This document shows positions 12,693-24,313 of a DNA stretch of 64,000 nt, piece by piece. The notes below the pieces were generated by a model. It was not told the DNA's origin and ran no database searches. It worked only from the letters and a program-made list of their open reading frames with translations. The DNA is from Linanthus parryae (Eukaryota > Streptophyta > Magnoliopsida > Ericales > Polemoniaceae). The stretch's first letter is position 1, and every line of letters starts with the position of its first letter. The position numbers and the translations under genes were made by a program. The stretch lies in NCBI GenBank assembly GCA_023055425.1, contig JALGPY010000002.1:136023927-136087926 (forward strand). The letters run 5' to 3'.

Positions 12693-12705
12693 GGCTCTGA
12701 TACCA
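12693..12705 (-). other. Primer binding site, initiator tRNA-Met type
   Basis: The minus strand reads TGGTATCAGAGCC one base from the inner edge of the LTR. This is the standard copia primer site and fixes the element's orientation. Confidence 0.8.
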
Positions 12706-12706
12706 C

Positions 12707-14719
12707 TATAGGGTTTTGATACGGATTCGCAGCGGAGCAAACAAGAATAGACAAACATTCAAGACCCTCCAAGGATCACATGACTAGAAATCATAACAAT
12801 GGTAAAGGATGAGAACATCAAGTACCTTGTTTGTGAAGTCGAATTGAATCGAGGCGAGGGATCAAACGCATCAAAACAACGAATGAAAGGGCATAAACCA
12901 GTAGAGAGGCTCTCTAGGGTTCGAATAAAATATCTATTAAGCAAAAACTGACGTCCAATTACCCACAAGCCGAGAATTATAACTGAAAACCTAATTTTGC
13001 CAGAAATGGCAAAATTACAAAAATGGCCCAAAACTATTGGCCTGATTAAAAACAATACGAGATATGAGTTTGACCCAAACCGGCCAACTTAAATAAGTCA
13101 AAACGTGAAAAAGGGAAAAACTGTCAAAAATAGTAAAATAAGTCTTCAGAGCTTCCGTTGACTGGTCAAACGTCGTTTTTTTTTTTTTGCTGAAATCATG
13201 CAAGATGGGGCAGAGCCCCATTAATCGTGTTAGTCTCGTCGAGAGCTTTTCGAAAATATGATGTAATAGCCATTTTGATCCCCGCAGCTCAAGTTACGCC
13301 CCGAACAGTGTGGCGTGACAAAAAATGACCGTTTTGCCCCTCCTTTGAGCTTGTCTTCCATGTCATGATACTGAATCGCCAGATTAGTCGCATCTGACAA
13401 CTCAGCCTCGTCTGGTGACTAAGCTCCTGCATCAATTTGTCTCCTTTAATGACTTCACGTGAAATAGTGTCCACGACTCTATGAAAGTGCACTCCTAGGA
13501 CTGCTCCGGATCCTCCAACACCTTTGTGCTAGCTAGGGAAGGAGGAGGAGGAAGAAGATCACGCAAAATTAGAGGCCGACGGTGAAGGGGGCGGACGGCC
13601 TAGGGGGGTTCGGCCCTAGGTCTTGTCTCTCTCCTTTCTTTATTCTCTCTCTATCTCTCTTGTGTGATAACAATCATGACACACCTTAGAAAAATAAGCT
13701 AGGAGTCTCTTTATATAATCTAACAACTTCTTTTGAACTACATATTAGCCCATCTCCTAATCATGTCTAACATGGGTTAGTCCACCTTGCAAATTAGTCC
13801 CATTAAGTTTGCAAGTGGTTGCGTATTGATCATTCCATTTAATTATGTATATTAATTAATTCCTAAGTCCGTTCTAATCAATAGCGAGTGTGACCCCATA
13901 GGTTTTTACTTAGTTGGTAGTAACAATTACTAACATAGAGCGTCCTCTAGCAAGACATCTATGCCACCCAAGTAATAGAAATAGTCAGTAATCCGACAAA
14001 CGTTGTGACCAATGTTACCGTATTGCATTATCCCTTTGTCTCCATATCCGGATTGGACACGAGACATACAATTCACACTCGTATATCCAATCCATAATTT
14101 CTCAATCCTGAGAATAGTCTTATCCTTGCAGATAACATCAATATCCTATATTGATTTATTTGAGTCTTGCCAGACATTTTATAAGCACTACCCCTCGAGT
14201 GGCCACAGATATTTGCTCCCGTTATGTGGGAGTGAAAAATCGTATCTACATCACTACCATCTCTAAGCTTGCTTTCTATCATAACCGATAACTACATTTA
14301 TAGTTACCTGGTTAATGCGCAATGTTTGATAATATGAAAACATGATATTTCACAACTAGAGTTTCTAGTGACTTCAAGTTCAAGGACCACAATACCATTG
14401 TCACTACGAGAAGCACTTGTGACTTTACATAACTTGTATGTAGCCTTCTCGTGGTGGGTCAATCAAGTATTCCATTACCCCTAATGCATACCCATGTGCT
14501 AGACTTGATATCCCCATATCAATCTACCCACATACTAGTCTCGATGCCATACAGTTGTCCTATTAATTGTAGTACTCGACTCGGGATATTTACGAATTTA
14601 AAATTTATATTCTAAGGACTTCATTCATGTTAGCATATCTCCATATCGATAACATAATGAATAGTAAGTACATATATTTGTCACGATAAATTGATTACCT
14701 GTAGGGCACAATTACAACA
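12707..14719 (-). repeat. 5' LTR of the decayed copia element
   Basis: Runs from TATAGGGTTTTGAT (TG edge mutated to TA) to ATTACAACA. It is about 600 bp longer than its partner because of an insertion at 12834-13434. Downstream blocks match the LTRs at 3877, 58619 and 61362. Confidence 0.75.
12834..13434. mobile_element. Insertion in the copia LTR, possibly a solo LTR
   Basis: The sister LTR reads straight from CTTGTTTGT into CTCCTTTGATG, but here 0.6 kb intervenes. Its edges can be read as TGAAGTCG...GCATCA with flanking GTTTG and ATTTG (4 of 5 bases shared), which suits a small solo LTR. No coding is seen, and no second copy in the window confirms it. Confidence 0.45.
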
Positions 14720-15128
14720 AAAGCCAATCACATGTGATAGCAAAATGCGATAGCCACTGTCCAAGGATAGCAAATGCTAAAGCACATCACTTGTGATAGA
14801 AAAATGCGATAATCCTTGTCCAAGGATAGAAAATGATAAAGCATATCACATGCGATAGCAAGATGTGAATCCTTGTTTAAGGATAGTAAAATCTGAAGCC
14901 TATCACATGTGATAGCAAATGTGTGATTCCTTATCCAGGGATTGCAAAAGCTAAAGCCTATCACATGTGATAGAAAAATGCGATAGTCCTCGTCTAATGA
15001 TAGAAAATGCTAAATCCTATGACCTCTGATAGAAAAATGTGATAGTCCTTTTCCAAGGATGGAAAATGCTAAAGCTTATCACATGCGGTAGATAAATGTG
15101 AAAGTCCTAATTTAAATTGGGTGAATGC
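14720..15128. repeat. Palindromic satellite, seven units of 57-59 bp
   Basis: Each unit centres on a dyad TATCACATGTGATA or a variant; the ATCAC of successive units starts at 14727, 14786, 14845, 14902, 14960, 15019 and 15078. A second half-palindrome (TCCTTGTCCAAGGA) lies about 35 bp further on. Remaining positions drift more. One more unit sits across the copia element at 3809-3876. Confidence 0.85.
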
Positions 15129-16025
15129 TAAAACATGTCATGCACAACACGTACGATTCTATCACTAATCATGAAGAAAATGCATATTCATTCCTCATAT
15201 GCAGGGACAGAATTAGTCCAATATTCTACAAAAAGAAAAAGGAAAGCAGGTGCAACCCTAATCTAATAATCCATTGTCCAAAGGACCATCACAATCTATC
15301 TGCACGGCGCTATGAGTGAGCAACTCCAGCTCACTACCCAAATCAACAACCCTTTGCATAGCTTCATTATGCGACTCTTGCGCCTCCTCGTATGATTGTC
15401 GCATCATGTCGAGAGTTATGCGTTTAGCCTCCTGGACGGCCTCAAAGCCTGAGACTTCTTGGTTGACTTGTTCAAAGATGGGAACCTATGCTGCACGAGA
15501 TAAATAGCAAGAACATTGTCAAGCCTGGATCGTAGCCACTCCAATCTAAGTGCACTACCATCCTGAGCCTCTAATCTCCTCAGCTGCTCACACAAAGACA
15601 AATCTTCCTCATATGTCATCTTAGGGACGTTGGCATGCATTGAACTCAACTAGCTCTTCAAGGACGTGACCCCGCAGAAGGGGAGACAGATTCAGGATGT
15701 GCATAAAAGTCCGAGGATGAGAAATTCTGGTCTTGAGCAAAAGCGGGAGATGACTAACATTAATCTTGACACCCGCGATGATGTATCGCATACGGGGCAG
15801 CCGTTCTCCAACCACAACATCATTTGCAGCAGCTTCTTTGTGGTCATGTTCGGTAGGAATATTATAGCTACTTCTTAAACAAGGATCCTTACTTCCTTAT
15901 ATATTAATTTACTCACTCATATATAACATTATCATTATATTAATCTAAATGTAGTATCTTTTTCTACGATGTGCTAAGATATAAATTATTTGAAAACTTA
16001 TTTTTGTTTGGTTTTACCTATTTGT
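15129..16025. other. Unassigned region ending in a Helitron terminus
   Basis: Contains overlapping minus-strand frames of 60-80 codons around 15416-15815 (TYEEDLSLCEQLRRLEAQDG and SHPRTFMHILNLSPLLRGHV). They look protein-like but I do not recognise them. They may be a gene fragment carried by the Helitron whose 3' end lies at 16051. Confidence 0.3.
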
Positions 16026-16051
16026 CGTGCATCGCACGCGTTAAATGCTAG
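16026..16051 (+). mobile_element. Helitron 3' terminus, 5' end not found
   Basis: Hairpin CGTGC-ATC-GCACG, then TTAAATG and CTAG followed by host T. It is nearly identical to the terminus at 10260-10286, so it is the same family. I could not find a matching TCTATACTAC start to the left, so the element may be truncated or start within altered sequence. Confidence 0.6.
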
Positions 16052-16833
16052 TAAATATTATATTTATTTATAGTGAAAGAAGTTAGAAACAAAGTTGTTA
16101 ATAATAAATTACGTAGTCCATGATGAAGAATGTTATTACGTGTAGTGAGAGTTAGTAATCATAGACAGTTGAGCTTCCAGAAAATATTATATTTATTTAT
16201 AGTTATTTATTATTATTATTTTTTGATGAAATCGTCGAGAACTTTATTGAAAACAAGGTCACGAAGTACACAAATTAAGGATACAAATTAAGGGTGTGAA
16301 ATGGGAAAACAAAATGGAAATAAAAGACGACTGAGCATCCACCTACCTTGCTCATCCCTCAAACATAAACCAACACCCCCAAGTAGCAACTCTAGAGTAG
16401 AAAGTAACATCGTTCGAAAACAAGATCATTACACAAAACAGAAACATGAAGCAAATCCGCAACCTCAAACCAATTTCCCCTTCATCTTCGATCCTGATTT
16501 TTCTTCCAGAAATTTGAAAAGAGCTTCTTCATTTGGATCCACCATTTCCCATTAACCAAGATAAACCATTGAGACTTGGCTTTGTACATGGCAGCTATCT
16601 CCTCCATCCTCCTCTCCTCCTCTCTGACCTTAAATTTCCATTGCTCTTCAGTAGGCTTTCCTTCATGGAACATTCCAAAGTAGCTTCTATGCCTCTTGGT
16701 TTCCTGTTGACTTTGCCACCTTCCTCAACCATTGGTGCCTTTCCTTTGCCTGATTTTTTGTTCTCAGTATTTGTCTTGCCTGCAGTTCCCGAGATGGAAG
16801 CTTTTGGCTTTCTCTTCCCTTCTGAAATCAGAG

Positions 16834-17331
16834 CTAAAGCTGTGTGAAAACATTTAAAATTTGACAAGTTAGATTGGAAACATGATAGTAGCAGTTGTCC
16901 ATCGTTGGTGTGATTCCTCTGAAAATGGTTTCATTTCTCTGTTTCCAAATGACCCAACAAGCTATTATCCAATAGACGTGGCGAGAGTGAGATTTGGTAT
17001 AGCTCTTGATCCAAAAGTTCATCCATTGATTAAAGTCCATTGGGAAAACATAATTTATGTGGAGTTTACGGAAAATGGTTTTTGAGAAGGTACAATTCAT
17101 GAAAAGGTGACTAACATTTTCATTTTCATGACAAAAAACACAGTGAATGTCACAATTCATCCCTTTAGAGCTTAGAAAATCTCTCGTTGGAAGGCTTTGA
17201 TGAGCAAGCTGCCAAGTAAAAAAATTATCTTGTAAGGATGTTTAAGTTTCCAAAGATGTTTCCAATTGATAGAAATCAGGTTAGGTTTAAAGGAATGGTT
17301 GCTGGTCTTGAAGTTAGGGCAATGAAAGGGG
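16834..17331 (-). pseudogene. LINE ORF2 C-terminus, zf-RVT region (downstream piece)
   Basis: The frame reads INWKHLWKLKHPYKIIF, QAFQREIF, then CVFCHENENVSHLFMNC and IIACWVIWKQRNETIF. The CxxC...HxFxxC pattern with a following WxxWKxRNxxIF is the zinc-binding domain after LINE reverse transcriptases. It continues upstream across the MULE at 19829. The pieces sit in different frames, so it is broken. Confidence 0.7.
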
Positions 17332-17340
17332 TTATATAGA

Positions 17341-19819
17341 GGGTAATTTACAGTTTTTACCCCTGAATTTATGTAAATAGACATTTTATACCCTCACTGT
17401 TCATAAATTGACAGAAACAACCCTTATTTTGGACGGTCACTAACGGAAATGGACGGAGAAGACTAAAGTACTATTTTGTCCTTACATTTTAGTTAAAAGA
17501 TGCAGATATTTTGTAGAGGATGATTAATGACTAAAGTACCCTCCTACTTTGGTTTATGTGGACGCATTCAAGAGTGGTTGGGAGCTGTGGAACACAGTCA
17601 AAAAGAGGCGACGAAGAACACCGCTGTAATTGAGAGCTAAGACGGAGAAGTTTTGAAGTCTAATCGTTCTTGTTCTTGGGTTAACAACGCCGGGGATTGA
17701 AGGATCTGTCGCAATCCAGGCTACTGATTTGTGCTTTAGGAAAAACAAACTCCGGATTTCTTGGGAAGAGAGTACTATATCAAAGTATATAGATCGGAGT
17801 TTACTGCAAAGAAAGCCACTGGAGTATTCTCGGATTTTTTTGAATAATACATAAAGAAGTTGCTCTATAATGGTTCGAGCCTATAGCTGTTCGTGGATCG
17901 AAATCAATCAAAAGCGGTTGCAAACTTGGGTACAAGATCTTAAGGTGAGTAGTGCCAACACATGTAGTGGGTAGATTTATTTGAATAAGGTTTTGAGAAT
18001 CAATAGCATCTCTTGGGAATCATAGATAGTCTCAGATCATGTTAGGGTTTGAAATTGTCGGTGCTTTACTTTGATTTACACCGATATATGAAAAATTTGT
18101 AAAGAAGATTTTGGCAGCCCAGAGGTTGAGTTGTTGTTTTATAATATAACTAGCAAATGACCCGTGCCCGTAGGGCACTTATAAATTATGTAATTCAGTT
18201 TATACTTATTTCTTGAAATAAATTTAGATACAAAATTAATACAATTTTTTTAATGAACGTTTAATTAAAGAACATTGTGTTAGTGATCAGATCATTTGAA
18301 AATATAAACAAAATCTTATGTTTGATTAAATAGATAAGACCGGATTTTGAAAATATAAACAATATCTAGATCTACTTTAACTGATTTGAGGTTTAAACTT
18401 GTGTAAGGAAAAAAAACATTCAAATCAACGCACCAAAATGTCTCAAGACATTTTTAGAGAATGGATGGCTACGATCTTCTCATTGAGATTTTTTGGACGG
18501 AAACACCTAGCTGATTTATTATATAGATATACTAAGGGTGATGATGTAAAAAAAAATATGGTTGATAAAAAAAAAAGTATTTTCTAAAAAAAAAGAAAAA
18601 AGATTGGCATGCAACTTAAAGTTGTTCTTGCCTGCGATTTGTTGAGGCCAGTTTGAATTTTCTCCTTGCTTGCAGTGTGACACCAGTGTTGTTGTAATGT
18701 GAGCTGAATTTCTTGTTCTTTTGAGGAAATTTACTGAATTTCTGAGTACATAATTTGGTGAACCAAAACAAAATTGCATTATTCCTTCAATGATGGTGTA
18801 ACGGCCCAGTCACTGGAAATTGAAGTAGTACTTGCACAAAATATTGCTACCAAACTACTGTATCATTTTTCAAATCTGAAACCACGAAATAGTGATTAAT
18901 AATGGCTAAAATGAATAATTTAAATAACTCAGTATGCTAATACGTTCTAGTACTTCTCGCAGGTTGCGCTGAAGCTTGAAGACGCAATTTGCTTCACGCC
19001 TAAACATATTTTAACTAATGGCAAGAAACAAATATGGTCATCAAGTAATGCGTTTGGGATGGGGTTTTTTGGCAGGTTTCATGTATCAGATGCCTTCTCT
19101 TGGTTTAGTTAGCAATATACACAGGCTCTTCCGCGTAGTGGAAATTGGAAACTATTTAACTTAATTGTAATATGATGTTGGGACATATGTAACTATTTTA
19201 TTTTCTGTTTTAACAACGTACTCATGATTCAATTGATGCAGCTTTAGATTTTATCAAAAGAATGTTTTTTCTCGGTACAGGAGGTCCATGGACTACTAAT
19301 CCTGAAATATCATAATAAGTAAAAGTGAGCGAGTTTGTGAATCTGTTTTTGTTCAGGAATTATAATAGTGAACAATTGAGTATGCATGTTGTATTATTTA
19401 ATTGATATTTACTCAGTTATTTTATTTTAAATTATTGAAATGTTAATTTTAAAGTATAAAATATAAATTGTAACCAAATACTCGGGTGAAATGACGTGGA
19501 TGGTAGCGCGGTATAGACAGTGCTTATATAGACATGAAAAGGGTAGTATTGTCTTTAGGATGCGTGGCACTGGTAGTAATAAATTATCACTAAAAGGTTA
19601 AAAGAGGCAACCTGATTCAAATGAGGGCAAAATGGGAAGAAAAATACTCCCAGTAGTGAGCCCCACTGCCAACTCACGATCCATTAACGTTGGTTGACAG
19701 AAGGGTATAAAGTGTAAATATTATGGCAAAAAATAAGGGTGCTTTATGTCAATTGATGAACAGTAAGGGTGTAGAATGCCTATTTACATAAACTCGGGGA
19801 CACAAACTGTAAATTACCT
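17341..19819. mobile_element. Non-autonomous MULE with long terminal inverted repeats
   Basis: Terminal inverted repeats of roughly 100 bp, about 80% alike by eye: GGTAATTTACAGTTT at the left, and on the opposite strand of the right end GGTAATTTACAGTTTGTG. They share the blocks TTTATGTAAATAG, ACTGTTCAT and ACCCTTATTTT further in. A perfect 9-bp duplication TTATATAGA flanks it (17332-17340, 19820-19828), as for Mutator-like elements. No transposase was seen. A short Helitron sits inside. Confidence 0.8.
18150..18527 (-). mobile_element. Short non-autonomous Helitron inside the MULE
   Basis: Minus strand: starts TCTATATAATAAATC after A and ends with hairpin GTGCCC-TAC-GGGCAC, spacer and CTAG before T. 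Plus-strand ends are 18150 and 18527, with host A at 18149 and T at 18528. The length of 378 bp suits a small non-autonomous family. Confidence 0.6.
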
Positions 19820-19828
19820 TTATATAGA

Positions 19829-20287
19829 TTATTGTAAAGAGATTTAACTAAAAAAGAATGGTTATGGTTGAGACACCATTGTGGTTCATTTGTGGTTGAA
19901 TTTAGGAGGGTATTAAGAATAAGATTAGTTAGCCAGGGTGGAAAAATAGATGATAGAAGGGAGTAATTCCAAGTGACTCCTCCTTCGTCACAAGGGCTTG
20001 TTAGATCCTTGACTCATTTGATATTCAAATTGTGAGCCAAACTTTACTTGATAGAGTATCCCGGGACATCAGCAATCTAAGGGTGTTTTGTAATTGAAAT
20101 TTGATTTTCATCAGCAAGCTTCCATTTGAGACACCCTTGCAAAAAGTTCTTACATTTGACAATTGTTTTTCACATCGGAGATGCATTTGGAGGAGCATTG
20201 TGTAATCAGAAAGCGTTTCTCTTACAATATTTTACAACCAAAAAACGCGAGACTAAAGAATTTTGATTTGAAATAATATGCCAAGTG
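19829..20287 (-). pseudogene. LINE ORF2, upstream piece of the same domain
   Basis: Minus-strand frames read VSRFLVVKYY-like, VKCKNFLQ, KWKLADENQISITKHP, then VTWNYSLLSSIFPPWL and SFLVKSLYNNL. This is the usual run-up to the zf-RVT domain (KAKYF, W..GNG, FSVKS.Y). Several stops and at least one frameshift are present. It joins the downstream piece once the MULE is removed. Confidence 0.65.
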
Positions 20288-20304
20288 ATATTTATTTATA
20301 GTTA

Positions 20305-21847
20305 AAAAATGGCTAATTTGATTTTTGAAGAATGTTGAGCTTCCACAAACATTTTAGGGGAACAAAGCCCAAGCTACGTCAAAGGCCAGACAGTTTTAGA
20401 AACCCAAGTGTGTTCCATTATTGATGAACTAGAAAATTGTCCGTCTCCTCGCGACACTATCTAAAACTGTGACATAAAAATATTTACATGAGAAATTAAT
20501 CCGTTTTTTTAGTTAACACAAATAAAAATAGGTGGTAAATAACTTTTGATACAATAGCTAGTGAAGTAGTGAAATTTATGATTTTAATCTCAAAAATGTT
20601 ACATCACTACTCCATATGTCGCAATATTTTAATTTCCCAAATTATTTGTCCACTTTTTTTTTTTTGAGGTGTCCACTTTATTTTATTTTTTATTGACTCA
20701 CAATATTGAAGTAAAAAATGCCAGAATGACATCATCATTAAGTAGCAACAAACATTAGGTTTTTAATTTAATAACATGATAAATTTAGCGAAAATGTAGT
20801 GATTATATTTTCCCTAACCCCAACAGTGAGTGGAAAACTATTACAAAAATGATTAGAGGTGATTTTATGACATGAATTTTCACACCTCCATTCTTTTTCA
20901 AAAAGGTAGTGATTCTTACAAAACAAAAAGTTATAAAATTGCACAAATGAAGTTAAAGACTTCGTAAGAATAACTTTTTGTTTTGTAAGAATTACTACCT
21001 TTCAAAAAAGTTTCCTCAATAAGTTTTGCATCAAATGGCTCAAATTCATTTGACCTAATAGATCAAAAGTCATTTCAAAAACATGATAATTCGCACCGTC
21101 CTAATTTGTTATATAGAAGAGCTCATGACAGTATACTAAAATCCTCAAGACATTTTAGAAGACGTAACAAATCTAAAGAAACTATTCACATCTCAACATT
21201 CCCCACACGCCAAATTAATCATGCATCTTTTTGGTCGACAATTTCACTAGGATATCAAGGGAGACAATTCAAAATTTAACGAATTCTCATGCCAGTAAAG
21301 AATCAAACAGTGCTCTGGCACAGGTGAACACCTGAGTTCCTGCAAGAGGGCAATTCGGGAAGGTTTTTGCTCTAAGCAAAAAGCTTCCTTTGGCACGAAA
21401 TATGAACTCTTATCGTGTTAGTGAAGCTACTGGTTCCATGAAGTACCGCCGTGCTTAGAAGATTCACAAGACAAATTTCTACCATTGAGGTGAAAATGCT
21501 AAGTAACAAAGATAGAATAAAACTACAACCCCCTTAACAAAACTGTCTAGAGAAAGTGAGCAGTTCTTGCATAGTAAATACCAAGTACTCAAACCAGCAA
21601 AAACCAATGTAGACAGCATTTTCCCTAAAAGAAGATAGAAGCCAATGCACAATATTCCTGAAGTTCCAACACTCTTCATTAACAAAAATTAACTAACCAA
21701 AACGAAGTTTGCTTTCACAATGTAGACATAATGTAGTAGAAAAAACATTGCCCTAATGTTTTATAGGATAGCATATCAGAAAAGAAACTGCCATTGTAAC
21801 ATCCATAGAACCTAGTCAAAAGGAGATAGAAAAATGGTTAATATCTC
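20305..21847. other. Intergenic stretch downstream of RPS10
   Basis: AT-rich, without coding that I can support. It holds the hairpin repeat at 20904-21000 and probably the RPS10 3' UTR at its right end. Confidence 0.4.
20904..21000. repeat. Inverted-repeat hairpin, MITE-like
   Basis: Arms of about 31 nt, AGGTAGTGATTCTTACAAAA and on against TTTTGTAAGAATTACTACCT, with a 35-nt loop. No target duplication was identified. Confidence 0.6.
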
Positions 21848-23889
21848 TTAAGAAAAACTTCCTCCAGCAGGTCCAGCACCAAAACTGCCACCACCACCGC
21901 GGCCAAATCCACCACCTCTGCCACCAGCACCAGGGGCCTGCAAAGTGAAGACACAATATTAAGCAACAATAAAATCACTTGAGTTTGATGGGAAGATTCA
22001 ACAATTAGGTAACATAGGAGTGTCCAATTCCTGAATATGACAAGCTAAAATATCCATCTTTCAAAGAGCTCCACTATGAACCAGCGTTCTATTTCGTGTT
22101 TAAGTTGCAAATTGAAGGTGCACAGAGAAAATGACCAAAACTAGAAGCATAAGTTCATCTAAACTGCACCAAGCATATATGAACTGGAGCATAGAATGCT
22201 AAAACGCTCTCAAGAAAATGTTTCCTCTGGAATCCGTAAATTCAACACTGCAAAGGCTACAGAAAATCTAACGTTTAGCCAAAGCTCACAGTTATACTCA
22301 TTGAGACTAATAAGTTAAAACAGCATGCATATACAGCCATGACAGCATTTAACATAAGCGAGCATCATAATGTGCAAAGTAAACATATCATTACCCTAAA
22401 AGCTGGTTTGTAGTCTGATGGAGCTCCTTCCTTCTCACCACCTTCACCAGGAGGACCAGCTCTTGGCCCTGAACGGTAGTCGTCACGATCACCACCGAAC
22501 CTTGGTCTGTCTCCAGGAGGACCACTGCCAATTAAAACACCAGATAATTAACTCAGAGAAGAAATATCTCTGGGAACATGTCAGCAAGATTTTGGCAAAG
22601 ACACAGAATTTTAGGATATTTGACTAAAGCATGGTTATGTGACAAAATACTACACAGAACGTCATAATGACAAACCCATATACAAATTAGACTTGTTTTG
22701 GAACCCTGACTATTGGCTAAATCTTTCACAATGATAAATGATTGCCTTAGGTGGCTAAAGCAGGGGCATGGCACATCAGCTAAGTGAACTCGAGGAACAT
22801 TTAGGCAAACAACACAAGCAATGGATTAATAAAATGTTGTGATCTATCAAAAAATGGGAGCCCATTCAATGCTATTCATTAACAGGGTACAAGTTCTCTA
22901 AAATTATAGCTTATGATGAGTGGCTAAGTGAGCCGATCGAGAAATTGCAATAGTCCAGGATAACAAGGAGCTCTACCAGAGTAAAGAGATTTCATCAGAG
23001 CCAAGTATGATATTTTTCTGTCTATACAACTAATGGAGGAAATCGTTCCCCATGACTCCATGCTCGAATCTGTCCCTGAATCGCAATTCAATCAATTAAG
23101 CCTAACAATCAACCCTTTCAGTAAGCACTAAAATTACAAAATTATAAACCCAACAAAACATATCCAAATGACAAGTCCCATGGCAATTGGTACGATTTAT
23201 CAAAACATTAGTGTTATATAGCTACTGGCCCTCTCAGCAAAACAGCTGAAACCCAGAAGATAATATGTATAAGAGCCCAACGCATCAAAATGTTCATCCT
23301 ATCTACATTATCAAAGAACAAAATGAATTCAAAAAAAGAAACTAATACGATCAGGATTAAGTGATTATTACCGTGGGCGGTCACCGCCGAAGGGTCTGCC
23401 ACCGGCGGGAATTGCACGAGCAGCTCTCTTGAGAGTGTTGGGGACAATCTCAGATGGCAAATTGAGGTAAGTCCTTAGGAATTCAATGCCATCGTTGGTC
23501 AAATACCAATAGTAATGCATCCAAGCAAAGGTCTCCCTAACATACTCCTTGGATTTGAAGCTCTGCATGAGCTTGATGACCTGTAGGTTCGGGACATCGA
23601 TATCTGGGTGCTTCGCCAGGTTGAAGTCCTTCTTCGCATAGCATACACCCTCTGCATCAACAACAACAACAACAAAAAACGGTCTTCAATCAAGCAAACA
23701 TGAACAGGGAATGAAAAGAAGGCGGAGAATCGAAGAAATGGGAAGAGATTGAAGACCTTGGAAGAGGTACTTGGAGATCTCCTTGCGGTTCTTCTCCGAG
23801 ATGATCTGCAGAACGAAGAACAGAGATTTAGAGGTATGTAACGATGGAAATACGAATAGAGAGAGAGAGGATGGGAGAGGACTAACCAT
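21848..23889 (-). CDS. RPS10: 40S ribosomal protein S10 (eS10)
   Basis: Component of the cytosolic small ribosomal subunit, in the head near the mRNA entry/beak. Five coding exons on the minus strand: 23889-23887 (ATG only), 23805-23757, 23651-23372, 22524-22395 and 21937-21848. All introns are GT-AG (81, 105, 847 and 457 bp). The spliced frame is 552 nt, 183 residues, which is normal for plant eS10. The N-terminal winged-helix core is recognisable ([53 protein letters not shown]), followed by the family's Gly/Arg/Pro-rich tail ending [11 protein letters not shown] and SFS. The split right after the start codon is fixed by frame and by the lack of another usable ATG. Nothing looks broken. Confidence 0.93.
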
Positions 23890-23974
23890 TGTTGAAGCTT
23901 TGAGGCAGACTGCGGCGATGCACGGCGATGCAAAAGCTCTCTCGCTTCTATCTACTTTTTGTGCCGATTAGAGA

Positions 23975-23982
23975 AAACCCTA
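23975..23982 (+). promoter_or_regulatory. Telo-box upstream of RPS10
   Basis: AAACCCTA about 90 bp upstream of the RPS10 start codon. This element is characteristic of plant ribosomal protein gene promoters; a related GCCCTAAC follows at 24001. Confidence 0.6.
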
Positions 23983-24014
23983 GCGAGAGACGGAAGGGAA
24001 GCCCTAACGCTTGC

Positions 24015-24021
24015 GTATATA
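24015..24021 (-). promoter_or_regulatory. Possible TATA box of RPS10
   Basis: The minus strand reads TATATAC about 130 bp upstream of the start codon. Position is plausible; there is no other evidence. Confidence 0.4.
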
Positions 24022-24160
24022 GTAGTCTAGCAAATGTAGTACGACGCCGTTTTTTGCATAACCGATTGTTTCCAATTCTTACTTTAGTCACCCTCATATT
24101 TTATAGTCTTACATCTTTTATCACTCCGTCCAACCCCAAGGTGACTTTTTGACTTGTATC

Positions 24161-24313
24161 TCACTCTGACCGGATTATTTGGACAACAAAATAATGCGAT
24201 TTTTTGATAATATTTTCACTGTGTTATAGAGCAACTTTTACTCTACAACAGCATAAAAAGATATTATCAAAAAATTGCATCATTTTGCTATCTAAATCAC
24301 CGGATCAAAGTGA
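24161..24313. repeat. Foldback (MITE-like) element upstream of RPS10
   Basis: Imperfect palindrome across 153 bp: TCACTCTGACCGGATTAT at the left against ATCACCGGATCAAAGTGA at the right. The best inner arms are ATTTTTTGATAATAT and ATATTATCAAAAAAT, with loop around 24235. No target duplication recognised. Confidence 0.5.

Larger units (their letters stand above)
3877..14719 (-). mobile_element. Decayed minus-strand Ty1/copia element with nested insertions
   Basis: Read on the minus strand: 5' LTR (14719-12707), initiator-Met primer site (12705-12693), leader and gag remains, Helitron insertion (10286-8195), degenerate integrase/RT/RNase H (about 7790-5225), and 3' LTR (5224-3877). The LTRs belong to the same family as the better preserved LTRs at 58619 and 61362, shown by the shared AGGGTTTTGAT and CCCACTTGCACTAGAG edges. 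The 3' LTR lacks about 50 bp of its outer end. No long ORF survives, so the element is old and inactive. Confidence 0.75.
16206..20287 (-). mobile_element. 5'-truncated LINE (L1-type), split by a MULE
   Basis: Flanked by a 17-bp direct repeat ATATTTATTTATAGTTA (16189-16205 and 20288-20304). On the minus strand it ends in TTCTCGACGATTTCATC and an A-rich, ATA-repeat tail, a frequent plant LINE 3' end. The coding remains are the C-terminal part of ORF2. Without the inserted MULE it is about 1.6 kb, so the 5' part was lost at insertion, as is usual for LINEs. Confidence 0.75.

Noticed and set aside
16301..16867. Overlapping frames left of the zf-RVT piece
   Set aside because: They lie in the 3' part of the LINE and in incompatible frames; better explained as LINE tail.
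19518..19530. Alternative 5' end for the minus-strand Helitron (TCTATATAAG)
   Set aside because: The preceding base is G, not the A required at the insertion site; the 18527 end fits.
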